Source: Desertifilum tharense IPPAS B-1220
GTDB taxonomy: Bacteria > Cyanobacteriota > Cyanobacteriia > Cyanobacteriales > Desertifilaceae
Direction of reading: 5' to 3'
DNA length: 64,000 bases
NCBI RefSeq assembly: GCF_001746915.1
Contig: NZ_MJGC01000045.1
Span: 32,432 to 96,431, forward strand
Position numbers and translations under genes: made by a program. Positions 15,389-25,426 of the stretch are shown here, in pieces (position 1 is the first letter of the stretch; the number at the start of each line of letters is the position of its first letter). The notes beneath the pieces were generated by a model. It did no database searches. It was not told the origin of the DNA and was given only the letters and a program-made list of their open reading frames with translations.

Positions 15389-18127
15389 TTAGTTGGGCGG
15401 ATCGAAGCGATTGGCGATCGCCGCCACTACAATCATCGGTAAGCCAACCGCCGCACAAATCAACCATTGATTGAGGTTGAGAGGGGCTGTTGAGAACAAC
15501 TGATTCATCAGACTCCACTGGCTAAACAGGAATTGCGAAACGATTGCCACCGCAATTCCCACAAAAATCGCCCGGACATCTTTCACCGATTTACGCTTCC
15601 CAGTGAGGTTAGAGACGATGGCTAACCCCAACTGGCTAATACTAATCAGATAAACGATTCGGCCGGCAACCAACGCTTGAATCGCCATCGTTCGCGCTAG
15701 ATCGACATCTCCAGTCGTTCTCCGCGTCCATTCAAACATCCCAAAGATGACTACCCAGTTGAACAGGGAGATCAAGACGATCCGCTTTAAGAGGTTTTTA
15801 GAAAGTAAAGGGGTATTGGGATTGCGGGGCGGGCGCTGCATCACTCGGTCTACCTTGGGTTCAAACGCCAAAGGTAGGGTCATGGCAATCGAGTTAATCA
15901 TATTCAACCACAACACTTGCAGCGACAGGATCGGTAGAATCCGGCCCAGCATGACGCTGATCAGAATCGTCATCGACTCGCCCCCATTCACGGGCAGAAT
16001 AAAGGCGATCGCCTTCAGCAAGTTTCGATAAACCGTGCGCCCTTCTTCCACCGCCGCTTCAATGGAAGCAAAGTTGTCATCGGTGAGGATCATATCTGCG
16101 GCTTCTTTGGCCACCTCCGTTCCGGCTTTGCCCATCGCAATCCCAATATCGGCTTGTTTGAGGGCGGGCGCATCGTTAACGCCATCCCCCGTCATCGCCA
16201 CAACCTCACCTTTAGATTGCAGCGCTTCCACCAGGCGCAACTTCTGTTCTGGGGCAACGCGGGCAAAGACTGAAGCATTCTCAACGGCTGTAGCAAAGTC
16301 TGCGCCGTCCATTTGGGTAAGTTCCTTTCCGGTATAGGCCAGAACCTCCCCGTTTTTATTAAAGCCCATGCGTTGGGCGATCGCGCGGGCGGTAATCGCA
16401 TGATCTCCAGTAATCATCTTCACCTGAATTCCCGCCCCTTGACAGGCCTCAACGGCTGCGATCGCCTCAGCGCGGGGCGGATCGATCATCCCTTGCAAGC
16501 CAATAAAAATTAAGCCCGATTCAATATCGGCATGTTCTACAGCATGTTGCGTTCCGCCTACAGGTTTCAGGGCAAACGCCAACACGCGCAACCCCTCGCT
16601 AGCCATTGCATCCACCTGTTGGGAAATCAATTGCGGATCGATGGGTTGCAGTTGACCCTGGGGATCGAGCATCTCACCGCAACGCTGAACAATGGCTTCT
16701 ACCGAACCTTTCAGGTAAATCGTCCGTTTCCCCGACTGACGATCCAACGCCGCCCCATCATTGAGGGTGGCCATGTACTGAAATTCTGACTCAAAGGGAA
16801 TCGTATCTAAACGCGGTCTTTCGCGTTCGAGTTGCGCTTGGGTGAATCCCGCTTTGCGTCCAGCGGAAATTAAACCGCCTTCAGTCGGATCGCCGATGGT
16901 TCGCCAGCGTCCTTGATGTTCTTCAATATGCGAATCATTGCATAACAATCCTGCAATTAAGCATTGCCGCAAAGCCACAGATTCATCAAGGTTGACGGGG
17001 TTGCCCTCTCGTAAAATTTCCCCTTCCGGGATGTAACCCTCACCCGTTAGATCGTAGTGCTGCATTCCCGCATAAATGCGTTGCACGGTCATCTGGTTTT
17101 CAGTCAGGGTACCCGTTTTATCCGAACAGATGACGGTGGCGCTGCCCAAGGTTTCCACCGCCGGGAGGTTGCGGACAATGGCGTGACGCCTTGCCATCCG
17201 GGAAACCCCAATGGCGAGGGTGACGGTGACGACGGCGGGCAAACCTTCGGGAATGGCACTCACCGCTAAGGCGACGGCGGCTTCAAACATTGTCACCCAG
17301 GATTGACCTTGCCCTAAACCAACGGCGAAGGTAAAGCTAGCAACGCCGAGGATGATGTAAAGCAGGGTGCGGCTGAATTTGTCGAATTTCCGAGTTAAGG
17401 GAGTGGAAAGGCTGGTGCGTTCCTCCATTAATTGGGAAATTTTACCCGTTTCGGTGATGCTGCCAATGGCGATGACGACGCCGCGCCCTTGCCCAAAGGT
17501 GACGAAGCTACCTGCGTAGGCCATGTTGGTGCGTTCGGCTAGGGGGGCATCGGCGTCTAGGGGAGAAAGGCTTTTCTCGACGGCGACGGATTCCCCAGTG
17601 AGGGCGGATTCGTTAATTTGCAGGTTTTTGGCACTCAATAGGCGCAAGTCTGCCGGGACTTTATCGCCGGAAGCCAGGACAACAATGTCGCCGGGAACCA
17701 GTTCGGTAGAGGGAACTTGGACTTTTTGACCGTCGCGAATGGCGGTGCTATCGGTCTGGACGGAGGAGGCGAGGGCGGCGATCGCGCTTTCGGCTTTAGA
17801 CTCTTGAATGAAGCCTATGATGGCATTGATGACGGTGACGCCCCAAATAACGCCCGCACTTACCCATTCACCCAGAAAGGCTTTAACGGCCCCCGCAATC
17901 AGCAAAATGTAGAGAAGCGGTTGGTGAAATTGCAGCAGGAAGCGAATAATGGGGCTTTTGGGGGGTTTGCCTTTGAGTTCGTTGGGGCCGTACTGTTCTT
18001 GGCGCTGTCTGACTTGGGCGGTGCTTAAGCCGACTTCTGCATCGCTGTCAAGCTGTTGGGCAACGGCTTGAGCGCCTAGAGAATGCCATTGTTGGTTCTG
18101 AAGTTGATCGATCGCTGTTTGTGTCAT
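15389..18127 (-). CDS. P2-type cation-transporting ATPase (PacL/CtpF-like)
   Basis: This 912-residue P-type ATPase has an N-terminal cation-ATPase domain ([21 protein letters not shown]), the actuator motif TGES, the phosphorylation site Asp336 in DKTGTLT, and the hinge [12 protein letters not shown]. About ten membrane helices are present, including a C-terminal bundle of six. It belongs to the P2A (SERCA-like) lineage. Helix M4 keeps PEGLP and M5 keeps Asn and Glu (VNGGES). M6, however, reads [11 protein letters not shown] where SERCA has NLVTDG, so the Thr-Asp pair that binds both calcium ions is Asn-Ser. Substrate is therefore uncertain (Ca, Mn, Na or another ion). The LAFEPK segment after M6 resembles the CtpF branch. 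The start is ATG at 18127 with GGGAG upstream; a GTG at 18142 is the alternative. Confidence 0.92.
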   Translation of the reverse strand: MTQTAIDQLQNQQWHSLGAQAVAQQLDSDAEVGLSTAQVRQRQEQYGPNELKGKPPKSPIIRFLLQFHQPLLYILLIAGAVKAFLGEWVSAGVIWGVTVINAIIGFIQESKAESAIAALASSVQTDSTAIRDGQKVQVPSTELVPGDIVVLASGDKVPADLRLLSAKNLQINESALTGESVAVEKSLSPLDADAPLAERTNMAYAGSFVTFGQGRGVVIAIGSITETGKISQLMEERTSLSTPLTRKFDKFSRTLLYIILGVASFTFAVGLGQGQSWVTMFEAAVALAVSAIPEGLPAVVTVTLAIGVSRMARRHAIVRNLPAVETLGSATVICSDKTGTLTENQMTVQRIYAGMQHYDLTGEGYIPEGEILREGNPVNLDESVALRQCLIAGLLCNDSHIEEHQGRWRTIGDPTEGGLISAGRKAGFTQAQLERERPRLDTIPFESEFQYMATLNDGAALDRQSGKRTIYLKGSVEAIVQRCGEMLDPQGQLQPIDPQLISQQVDAMASEGLRVLAFALKPVGGTQHAVEHADIESGLIFIGLQGMIDPPRAEAIAAVEACQGAGIQVKMITGDHAITARAIAQRMGFNKNGEVLAYTGKELTQMDGADFATAVENASVFARVAPEQKLRLVEALQSKGEVVAMTGDGVNDAPALKQADIGIAMGKAGTEVAKEAADMILTDDNFASIEAAVEEGRTVYRNLLKAIAFILPVNGGESMTILISVMLGRILPILSLQVLWLNMINSIAMTLPLAFEPKVDRVMQRPPRNPNTPLLSKNLLKRIVLISLFNWVVIFGMFEWTRRTTGDVDLARTMAIQALVAGRIVYLISISQLGLAIVSNLTGKRKSVKDVRAIFVGIAVAIVSQFLFSQWSLMNQLFSTAPLNLNQWLICAAVGLPMIVVAAIANRFDPPN

Positions 18128-18142
18128 TGGATTAGCTCCCAC

Positions 18143-18499
18143 GTTTCCTCAGATGGGAAAATGCAAGCATTTGCTAAGGAGGAAGAGAGGATAAAAAAAC
18201 TCAATTGTTGATTTTAAAGGTTGATTGTGACTCAAAAATGACAAAAAATTGAGCTGAAGATTGGATTCGATCTCAGTTTTTTGGAGGCGATTTCTTGTAA
18301 AAAATGACTAAAATAAAAAACAATTTTGTTGTTTAAGCTTGTTTTAGCCAACCTTATATTTTAAGCAAATTGTATCCCAATTTTTGGCTAATTTTTATTA
18401 ATTTTAGGAGCATATAAGTCTTTTGGGAATACTCCCTAAGACAGGGATAGAAGCCACAAGAGGCTTGTCTGCTGAGTTACAAATTGTGTTGTTGGGCTT
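18143..18499. other. A/T-rich non-coding gap
   Basis: The interval between the ATPase start and the small membrane protein is A/T-rich (runs such as AAAAAATTGAG and TAAAAAACAATTTTGTTGTTTAAG). It contains no convincing frame, terminator or repeat. It presumably holds the ATPase promoter, but I could not single out hexamers. Confidence 0.5.
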
Positions 18500-18859
18500 T
18501 TAAACGATCTGATAGCGGACTAAGCGTCTCACCTCAAAGAGCGTCAGGCTTAACCGTTGGGCGATCGCCTCCTCCAACTCCTCAATTTCAGTGAAGGGAA
18601 ACTCAAACTCTAGGGAGTAGGTTGTCCCATTCTCAATCCAGGCAATCACAGTTGTAGAATTTTGAGATTGCCAGATTTTAGCGTGAATAAAAGTAACAGC
18701 CGTCTCCGGAGAGGTGGCATTGACTTGCAATCGATCGAGCGCGCCATAAGGACGGCTTAAAAGATGTTCCGTCAGGATGCCACTCCCTAACCAAAACAGC
18801 ACTCCACAGGTTGGAATTCCCAACAATAACAGCAACTTGAATATCGCGAAACTTTTCAT
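18500..18859 (-). CDS. Small membrane-anchored protein of unknown function
   Basis: This is a 119-residue protein with one N-terminal hydrophobic helix (FKLLLLLGIPTCGVLFWLG) and an extracytoplasmic or lumenal remainder of mixed alpha/beta character ending RRLVRYQIV. No known motif was found. It probably has a signal-anchor. It stands alone between the P-type ATPase and the divergent RppA-like regulator gene. The coding call rests on length, a sensible hydrophobic start and ordinary codon use. Confidence 0.65.
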   Translation of the reverse strand: MKSFAIFKLLLLLGIPTCGVLFWLGSGILTEHLLSRPYGALDRLQVNATSPETAVTFIHAKIWQSQNSTTVIAWIENGTTYSLEFEFPFTEIEELEEAIAQRLSLTLFEVRRLVRYQIV

Positions 18860-19048
18860 GAGCCATTCTGAAAGCGATCGCCAATCCTTGAGCGCTCAAA
18901 CCCTAACGTTTTGTTGCGAGCGTTCCCCAGCTCTCGCTAAAATCTCACTGCTGGAAGAGGTATTTAAGCGCTGAACTCCCTACAATAGTGGCGGCACTCT
19001 CCCTAAGTTGATAGGGAACTCCTCAAGCATTGGTAGGCATCGAACTGT

Positions 19049-19732
19049 ATGAGAATTTTACTGGTCGAAGATAACCCAAAGCAATTAGAACCGCTACAAA
19101 CCGCCTTAACCCAAGCTGGACATCTCGTGGATGGGATTCAGGATGGAGAAACCGCCCAATGGCTGCTCTCGCACAAAGATTACGACCTGTTAATCCTAGA
19201 CTGGATGTTACCGAAAGTGAGTGGCGTCGCCCTTTGTCAGCAATATCGCCAGTCGGGTAAAACAGCGCCCGTTTTGATGCTAACGGCAAAAGACAATACC
19301 CTCGATAAAGTCACCAGTTTAGATGCCGGGGCGGATGATTACGTGGTCAAACCCGCTGATATTATTGAACTTTTAGCGCGGGTGCGTGCCTTGGGACGGC
19401 GATCGCCCCTGTGGACAGGCGATACTATACGCGTCGCCGATCTGCAACTGCACTTAACCACCCTCAAAGCCGAACGCGGTGCCAAAGATACCCAACTCGC
19501 CGTGCGCGAGTTTCATCTTTTAGAGTATTTTCTGCGCCACCCCCAACAAATTCTCAGCCGTCCCCAACTCGAACAAGCCCTTTGGGAATGCGGTACCGAA
19601 CCGGAAAGCAACGTTTTAACCACCCTGGTTCGTCGTTTGCGCCAGCGCTTGCAGCACATTGAGGCCGATGATTGGATTGAAACGATCTATGGGATGGGTT
19701 ATCGCCTCGTCCCTAAAGCCTCCCAAAATTAG
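19049..19732 (+). CDS. rppA: OmpR-family response regulator, RppA-like
   Basis: The 227-residue regulator has an intact receiver (about 1-118: acidic pair EDN near residue 7, acceptor Asp in LILDWMLP, Lys in VVKPAD). An OmpR/PhoB winged helix (about 130-222) ends with the usual ETIYGMGYRL. In cyanobacteria RppA/RppB (also called NrsR/NrsS in Synechocystis) respond to nickel and plastoquinone redox state. The gene name here is by overall resemblance and by the kinase that follows 82 bases downstream, so the response regulator call is certain but the orthology is moderate. No metal-efflux genes accompany it, unlike the nrs locus. Confidence 0.9.
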   Translation: MRILLVEDNPKQLEPLQTALTQAGHLVDGIQDGETAQWLLSHKDYDLLILDWMLPKVSGVALCQQYRQSGKTAPVLMLTAKDNTLDKVTSLDAGADDYVVKPADIIELLARVRALGRRSPLWTGDTIRVADLQLHLTTLKAERGAKDTQLAVREFHLLEYFLRHPQQILSRPQLEQALWECGTEPESNVLTTLVRRLRQRLQHIEADDWIETIYGMGYRLVPKASQN

Positions 19733-19814
19733 CGCGATCGCAGCTTGGCTCTCCTACCCTGATATAGTATTGCCATCTTCCTCTTAATTACCCCCTGGGC
19801 AAGGATCGTTCAGC

Positions 19815-21080
19815 GTGTTTAGTCGCAGCCGTCGCAATCTAGCGAAGTGGTTTACTTTGGTGATGGGAAGCATCCTCCTTGCCTTTGCCAGCGTCGTCTA
19901 CTATTTGGAAGTGGAAGGCGAACTCGAAGCCCTCGATCGCTTGCTCTACAAGAAAACCCAAGTAATGGCAGCCAGCGTTAAAGCAGAGGCAAGCGGGGAC
20001 GGCTATCAGGTGAATTTAGACAGCGTTCCCCTGCTGGGAATTGCGATGCCACCGGACAGCGGAATTGTTTATGCTCGCTGGTATAACGCCCAAGGAGAAT
20101 TAGTACAGTTTTTCGGGTCGATCCCGCCCGCAGACGCTGAGGTTGAAATTGGTTTTATGACCGTGAAACCTAGCGGTTCCAATACAGTGGGATGGCTGCG
20201 GCAGGTGACTTTACCCGTGTACGAACGCGGGGTTTTGATTGGTTATTTGCAAGTGGCGACGTTACTCGCCGCTTCGGAAAAGGCGTTAGCAGAGTTTCGT
20301 CTGATTCTGTCGTTTGCAATTCCCGTTACTTTGAGTGCGATTGGTTTGGCGGGGTGGTGGTTGGGCGGGATCGCTATGCAACCGATTCGCCAGTCTTACG
20401 ATCAACTGCAACGCTTTACAGCGGATGCTTCCCACGAACTGCGAACGCCAATGGCAACGATTTTAAGTAATGCTCAAGTGGGGCTATTGTCTGAGTGCAA
20501 TCCTCAGCAGCGCTTGCGTTTAGAAAATATTGTGGATGACGTGAAGTTGATGAGTACCCTGGTGAGTCATTTGTTATTTTTGGCACGCTACCAGGGGCAA
20601 GTGTTGGAAACGCTCAGGCCGGTTGATTTGGGCGAGTTGGTGGCTGAGTTGGTGGAAGATTATGCGATGCGGCCCATTGCCAGCCATGTTCATTTAAGCT
20701 ATTTGCTGCCGGAATCCGCGATTAAGATTCAAGCTGATGCGGAGTTGTTGGCAACGGCGATCGCCAATTTGCTGAGTAATGCCTGTAAATATACGCCCCC
20801 ACAAGGACAGGTGGAACTAAAACTTTATACCGAACTGACTGATGTTGTGGTTCAAGTCAGCGATACGGGGATCGGGATTGCGGCACAAGATTTACCCCAT
20901 ATCTTTGAGCGATTTTACCGCGTCGATCCAGAGCGATCGCCCTCAACGGGAGGGTTCGGTTTAGGATTAGCGATCGCCAAACAGATTGTCGAATCCCATC
21001 AGGGTAAAATTCAAGCCTCTAGTACCGTCGGGGTTGGCTCAACGTTTCAGATTTTTCTGCCCCTTGCGTACCGCAGCTAA
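19815..21080 (+). CDS. rppB: Membrane sensor histidine kinase, RppB-like
   Basis: This 421-residue kinase starts at a GTG (MFSRSRRN). Two membrane helices (about 13-30 and 155-180) enclose a sensor segment of about 125 residues. A short linker leads to HisKA with His207 (ASHELRTPMATILSN) and an ATPase domain (NLLSNACKYTP, DTGIGIAAQDLPHIFERFYR, GFGLGLAIAKQIV). The variant F-x-ADASHELRTP context is that of EnvZ/OmpR-type kinases. It is co-directional with the OmpR-family regulator just upstream and is its likely partner. The pairing follows the RppA/RppB arrangement; the stimulus cannot be read from the sequence. Confidence 0.9.
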   Translation: MFSRSRRNLAKWFTLVMGSILLAFASVVYYLEVEGELEALDRLLYKKTQVMAASVKAEASGDGYQVNLDSVPLLGIAMPPDSGIVYARWYNAQGELVQFFGSIPPADAEVEIGFMTVKPSGSNTVGWLRQVTLPVYERGVLIGYLQVATLLAASEKALAEFRLILSFAIPVTLSAIGLAGWWLGGIAMQPIRQSYDQLQRFTADASHELRTPMATILSNAQVGLLSECNPQQRLRLENIVDDVKLMSTLVSHLLFLARYQGQVLETLRPVDLGELVAELVEDYAMRPIASHVHLSYLLPESAIKIQADAELLATAIANLLSNACKYTPPQGQVELKLYTELTDVVVQVSDTGIGIAAQDLPHIFERFYRVDPERSPSTGGFGLGLAIAKQIVESHQGKIQASSTVGVGSTFQIFLPLAYRS

Positions 21081-21317
21081 TGTCATTTTTTAATCACATT
21101 GATCGGCAATACTAGACTTGTCCTCCATTGGCGAGTGACATGAGGCGCTCATCAAAAATTGGGGATCGCAGCTCGGTGTTGGGGGATGATTTTGAGTCAG
21201 ACCTGACGGCTCGTTCTCTAATGAAGCGATGATTTTCCTACCTTAAGAGGGACGATCTCGCTCTCCCAAGCAAGATTGAATAAACTGACAATCTGCTATT
21301 TTTCAGGAGGATAATAG

Positions 21318-22475
21318 ATGCCTTTACTATCCCTCGATCAACTTGCAAATTTAACGCAAACTGAAGAGCCTTCTATTTCTATCTATCTGCCCACAGAGCG
21401 GCGCAGCAAGGAGACTCGCCAAAATCCAATTCGCTTTAAAAACCTAATTCGACAAGCAGAAGAACAGTTAATTGAACAAGGTTTGAAAACCCAAGAAGCC
21501 CATCAATTACTGCAAGCTGCCCATGAATTAGATACCTATGATTTTTGGCAGCATCAAAGCGATGGCTTGGCAATTTTTATCTCTCCGAGTTTGTTCCGCT
21601 ACTATCGCCTCCCCTTAGATTTTGAGGAATTAGCCGTCGTTAGCGATCGCTTTCATCTCAAACCCCTGCTTTCTTTATTTACAGGCGACGGTCAATTCTA
21701 CTTGTTGGCGTTGAGTCAAAACCAAGTTCGCCTATTTCAGGGTTCTCGGTTCAGCATCAGCGAAGTGGAACTCGAAAACGTTCCCCAAGGGATTGCTGAG
21801 GCTCTGCGTTATGACGATCCAGAGCAGCAATTACAATTTCATACCCGCACCCAACCCGCCCGTGCTGAAGGCGATCGCGCTGCCATATTCCACGGCCAAG
21901 GCGGCGGCGAAGATGACGCCAAGGAGAATATTCTGCGCTACTTCCGCAAAGTGAATCAAGGGATTGACGAACTCCTCAAAGGTCAACAGATTCCTTTAGT
22001 GCTAGCAGGCGTTGAATACTTGCAACCCATCTATCGGGAAGCCAACACCTATCCCCACTTGCTCGATAAAGGCGTTACAGGCAACCCTGATATTCTCAAA
22101 GCTGAAGAACTCCATTCTCCAGCGTGGGAAGCGATTGAACCTTACTTTCAACAAGCCCAACAAGAAGTCATCGAACGCTACCAAGAGCTAGCCGGAACCG
22201 GACAAACCTCGAACGCACTTCCCGAAGTGGTATCGGCCGCGTATTATCAACGGGTAGATTCGTTGCTGGTTCCTGTAGGCATCCAGCAGTGGGGCGCGTT
22301 CGATCCGCAAACTAACCAGGTTGAGGTTCACTCCGAACAAAAAGTAGGAGACGAAGATTTAATCGATTTAGCAGCCATTCACACGCTCCTGAATGGCGGT
22401 AAAGTGTATGCGGTGGAACCCGAAGCCGTTCCCAATCAAGAACCTGTAGCAGCAGTGTTCCGTTATGCTTCGTAA
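21318..22475 (+). CDS. baeRF-type (bacterial archaeo-eukaryotic release factor-like) protein
   Basis: The 385-residue soluble protein opens SLDQLANLTQTEEPSISIYL and has the mixed alpha/beta build of the baeRF families, closest in my judgement to family 7 or 3. These are homologues of eukaryotic release factor eRF1 and Pelota, predicted to act on ribosomes or in stress, but without experimental function. A loop FHGQGGGEDD near residues 194-203 recalls the Gly-Gly-rich tip region of that superfamily. The ATG has an excellent ribosome site (AGGAGG, six bases). It is the first gene before mgtE in the same direction (113-base gap). The family subtype is from recall and should be checked. Confidence 0.7.
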   Translation: MPLLSLDQLANLTQTEEPSISIYLPTERRSKETRQNPIRFKNLIRQAEEQLIEQGLKTQEAHQLLQAAHELDTYDFWQHQSDGLAIFISPSLFRYYRLPLDFEELAVVSDRFHLKPLLSLFTGDGQFYLLALSQNQVRLFQGSRFSISEVELENVPQGIAEALRYDDPEQQLQFHTRTQPARAEGDRAAIFHGQGGGEDDAKENILRYFRKVNQGIDELLKGQQIPLVLAGVEYLQPIYREANTYPHLLDKGVTGNPDILKAEELHSPAWEAIEPYFQQAQQEVIERYQELAGTGQTSNALPEVVSAAYYQRVDSLLVPVGIQQWGAFDPQTNQVEVHSEQKVGDEDLIDLAAIHTLLNGGKVYAVEPEAVPNQEPVAAVFRYAS

Positions 22476-22587
22476 TTCTGGGTGAGGAGTTAAGCTTTGG
22501 CTCCCGTTGACCCCAGACTCCCCGTTGTCTGGGGAGTGCAAGGAATCAGTAGCTAGTTAACTAACATCTAGTTCGCGGGAGGCGATT

Positions 22588-23982
22588 GTGGTCGAAAGTC
22601 AGTTTTCCAGGGAGTCTCAAAATATCTCCCGACAGCAACTCCAGGATCTAGTGCGCTCTCAAGTCCAAACCCTGCTCGAACAGGAAAATTTTCAGGGGGC
22701 GAAGTCGCTCTTAATTCCAGTTCAACCCGTGGATATTGCCCGCGTCATCGAAGAGTTACCGGAAGCGATGCAGGCTATTGCTTTTCGGTTGCTCTCGAAA
22801 GACGAGGCGATTGAGGTTTATGAATATCTCGATAGCAGCATCCAGCAGGTGTTGATTGAGGACTTTAAGCGTCAAGATGTCCTCGATATTGTGGATAAGA
22901 TGTCTCCGGACGATCGCGCTCGCTTGTTTGACGAGCTACCGGCTAAGGTGGTGCGGCAGTTACTAGAGCAGTTAAGTCCCCAAGAACGGGAATCTACAGC
23001 GCTGCTTTTGGGCTATACGCCTTCCACCGCCGGCCGCATTATGACGCCGGAGTATATTGCGCTCAAAGAAAATATGACGGTGAATTTAGCCTTTGAGCGC
23101 ATTCGCCAGTTGGCTCCCTCGATGGAGACGATTTACTATCTCTACGTTACCGATCGCGATCGCCATTTGGTGGGGATTCTCTCTTTGCGCGATCTGGTGA
23201 CAGCCCAACCGGAACAAACGATTGGGGCAGTGATGACGCGCGAGGTCGTCTTTGTCAATACCGATACCGATCAAGAAGAAGTCGTGCAACTGATTCAGCA
23301 CTACGACTTTGTAGCGGTTCCGGTGGTGGATCGCGATCGCCGTTTGGTGGGGATTATCACCGTTGATGATGTCATTGACGTTTTACAAGAAGAAACGACA
23401 GAAGATATCTACACCCTGGGCGGCGTCCAGTCGGGGGGCGATAATTACTTCCAAACTAACCTCCTCACCGTTGCTCGCAAGCGGGTGGGTTGGTTGCTGA
23501 TTCTGTTGCTCACCAATACCGCAACTAGTGCGGTGATTCGCGATCAAGAGGATGTCTTAGAGCAAGTGGTTGCCTTAGCCGCCTTTATTCCCCTGTTGAT
23601 CGATACCGGGGGAAATGTGGGGGCGCAATCGTCTACCGTTGTAATTCGCGGGTTGAATACAGGCGATGTTCGCCTCAGCCGTACCTTGCAGATTGTCCGA
23701 CGAGAAGCGATCGCGGGTTTAATGTTGGGCTTAATGCTTGGGATCGTCGTCACTGTCTGGGCTTACTTCCTGCAAGGAGATATGGGTGTTGCCGTATCTG
23801 TGGGCTTGAGTTTGCTCTGCATCACCTTAATTGCTTCTGTCGCGGGATCGGGTTTGCCGTTCCTGTTTAACTCCTTCGGTCTCGATCCGGCCTTGATGTC
23901 CGCCCCATTTATTACCACAGCGGTTGATGTTTTAGGCGTTTTTATTTATCTCTCACTTGCCCGATTAATTTTGGGTTTGTAG
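22588..23982 (+). CDS. mgtE: Magnesium transporter MgtE
   Basis: This is a 464-residue MgtE from a GTG start with GGGAGG five bases upstream. Its order is the standard one: an N-terminal superhelical domain (about 30-135, ending with SPDDRARLFDELP), two CBS domains (about 140-260, each with the VGI(L/I)(S/T) turn), a plug helix and five membrane helices. The first membrane helix is followed by the conserved LIDTGGNVGAQSST selectivity segment. Family knowledge: a Mg-gated channel of the inner membrane that closes when cytosolic Mg is high. No Mg riboswitch was recognised in the 112-base leader. Confidence 0.97.
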   Translation: MVESQFSRESQNISRQQLQDLVRSQVQTLLEQENFQGAKSLLIPVQPVDIARVIEELPEAMQAIAFRLLSKDEAIEVYEYLDSSIQQVLIEDFKRQDVLDIVDKMSPDDRARLFDELPAKVVRQLLEQLSPQERESTALLLGYTPSTAGRIMTPEYIALKENMTVNLAFERIRQLAPSMETIYYLYVTDRDRHLVGILSLRDLVTAQPEQTIGAVMTREVVFVNTDTDQEEVVQLIQHYDFVAVPVVDRDRRLVGIITVDDVIDVLQEETTEDIYTLGGVQSGGDNYFQTNLLTVARKRVGWLLILLLTNTATSAVIRDQEDVLEQVVALAAFIPLLIDTGGNVGAQSSTVVIRGLNTGDVRLSRTLQIVRREAIAGLMLGLMLGIVVTVWAYFLQGDMGVAVSVGLSLLCITLIASVAGSGLPFLFNSFGLDPALMSAPFITTAVDVLGVFIYLSLARLILGL

Positions 23983-24136
23983 GTCAATAGTTAACTTTGA
24001 AACTTTTTGGGATTGCCCACAGTCCAATTCATCATACACGGCTCAGAACCCTTCTGATTCTCGCTCAAAAAGCCAACCCCTTTTGTCGAGAAATCATCAC
24101 CTCCGCCCTAAGAGGCAAGAAAGCAGGGAGATTCCT

Positions 24137-24145
24137 TGCTATAAT
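24137..24145 (+). promoter_or_regulatory. Extended -10 promoter element
   Basis: TGCTATAAT matches the extended -10 form TGnTATAAT perfectly, about 130 bases upstream of the next coding start. No -35 is apparent, which is usual for extended -10 promoters. The transcript leader would contain an 8-bp inverted repeat (GGTTAAAG and CTTTAACC, 24173-24204). Confidence 0.5.
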
Positions 24146-24278
24146 TCCCTCAGTTTCAACACTGAAGTAAAGGGTTAAAGTTTTCTAAAACTTTCTCTTT
24201 AACCTGATACTTTCAAGTTGAATCCCCTAAGCCGCTCAAGCAACTTCATGACTTGAATCAGGAGTGACTTTAAATATT

Positions 24279-24977
24279 ATGAAATTTGATCGAATTTCGG
24301 CTTTACTGACCTTGACTTGTTTTGCGGTTATTGCTCAGAGTCTACCGGCTCGTGCCGATAGCGTAGACGCGATCGCCTTTGAAGAACAAGCCATTTCCGT
24401 CCAAGACCTCGCTCCCGCCCCCATCCAAGACCCAGGCGTTCGTACCTCGGCAACTGCTCTTTTTGAAAATACTGCTGCCCTGCCTCAAACTGAAGTTGAT
24501 GAAACTGCGGCAGAATTTCCTGACAATCAGGTGGCTCAGTTTGGCGTTACCCCAGGTACCGCTACCCGTGGCGTTGCGAGCTACGTAGGCGTTGCCGGAA
24601 ATATCGGTCTGAGCGGTCGTACGGCTTTGGGACGGACGAATTTTGCAGTCATTAGTAAAATTGGTCTCACCCCCACCTTCTCGGCCCGTCCGAGCGTCGC
24701 CATTGGCAACCGAACCACGTTCATGCTTCCCGTCACCTACGACTTCCAACCCGCGCAATTCACCGAAGATGCGCCCGTCAGCTTCGTTCCCTATGGTGGT
24801 GCAGGCGTCGCCTTTTCCACGGGAAGCGGCTCCAGAGCCGGTTTGCTACTCACGGGTGGGGTTGATGTTCCCATCGGTCAAAACTTCACCGCAACGGCTG
24901 GAACCAACGTGGCTTTCTTGAGAAGAACCGAAATCGGCTTAATGATTGGCGTCGGCTATAACTTCCCCGGCTTCTAA
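24279..24977 (+). CDS. Exported beta-barrel-like protein of unknown function
   Basis: This 232-residue protein begins MKFDRISALLTLTCFAVIAQSLPARADS, a clear Sec signal peptide with cleavage after ARA. A low-complexity linker (about 30-95) is followed by a Gly/Thr/Phe-rich C-terminal half with alternating hydrophobic residues and a terminal aromatic (YNFPGF). That pattern fits a small outer-membrane barrel of OmpA/OmpW style. No specific family is recognised. The ATG at 24279 is preferred; a GTG five codons earlier (24264) overlaps the likely AGGAG ribosome site. A small lipoprotein gene follows 57 bases later and may be co-transcribed. Confidence 0.75.
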   Translation: MKFDRISALLTLTCFAVIAQSLPARADSVDAIAFEEQAISVQDLAPAPIQDPGVRTSATALFENTAALPQTEVDETAAEFPDNQVAQFGVTPGTATRGVASYVGVAGNIGLSGRTALGRTNFAVISKIGLTPTFSARPSVAIGNRTTFMLPVTYDFQPAQFTEDAPVSFVPYGGAGVAFSTGSGSRAGLLLTGGVDVPIGQNFTATAGTNVAFLRRTEIGLMIGVGYNFPGF

Positions 24978-25034
24978 ATTAAGCTCGCATTGCCATCGGT
25001 TAGGGAATGCATCCTGCTTCACCTGAAAAACGCC

Positions 25035-25205
25035 ATGCGCTTACGACATTCTTTGCAGTTGCTCGTCGCTAGCTTAAGTCTGGGTAGTTTGCTGCTGTTG
25101 GGATGCAGCCAAAATCGCCAGTTTGGCGAGGAGGATCAATCCCACCTGCAACCCGATAGTCAACTTCTATCTCGCCCAGTCAGTTCCCTGTCAGCTTTGC
25201 AATGA
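25035..25205 (+). CDS. Small predicted lipoprotein
   Basis: This is a 56-residue product, MRLRHSLQLLVASLSLGS followed by LLLLGCSQ, a textbook lipobox (LLGC) with positively charged N-terminus and hydrophobic core. The mature part has only about 33 polar residues. An upstream ATG at 24990 in frame would spoil the signal peptide, so 25035 is favoured. It follows the exported barrel-like protein in the same direction. It has no recognisable family. The small size leaves some doubt, but the lipobox is a strong indicator of a real gene. Confidence 0.6.
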   Translation: MRLRHSLQLLVASLSLGSLLLLGCSQNRQFGEEDQSHLQPDSQLLSRPVSSLSALQ

Positions 25206-25392
25206 ATGTTGTTTCACCCCCTGCCTTCTCTAGGGCAAGTTTGGATTGCCGCCGATCCGCCCTAGATACAGTACCGGAGAAGAGTCTTAGTGTATAACTG
25301 GTTCAAAACATATCAAGAAATTTCTATGGTCGGCGATCGCCGTTCCTAATTTCGGATAAATGCTCCTCAAATCTATCCGGTACTGCCGCAGG

Positions 25393-25422
25393 CAACAGAC
25401 GCTCTTCTAAGGGCGTCTGTTG
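25393..25422. repeat. Perfect 10-bp inverted repeat
   Basis: CAACAGACGC and GCGTCTGTTG face each other across a 10-base loop. It may stop transcription from the lipoprotein gene about 190 bases upstream, although no T run follows. The GC-rich, perfectly paired stem also fits an interspersed palindromic repeat. Confidence 0.55.
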
Positions 25423-25426
25423 TTAT

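Noticed and set aside
22476..22587. Mg riboswitch in the mgtE leader
   Set aside because: The 112-base leader shows one short inverted repeat near GACCCCAGACTCCCC but none of the features of an M-box that I can recognise.
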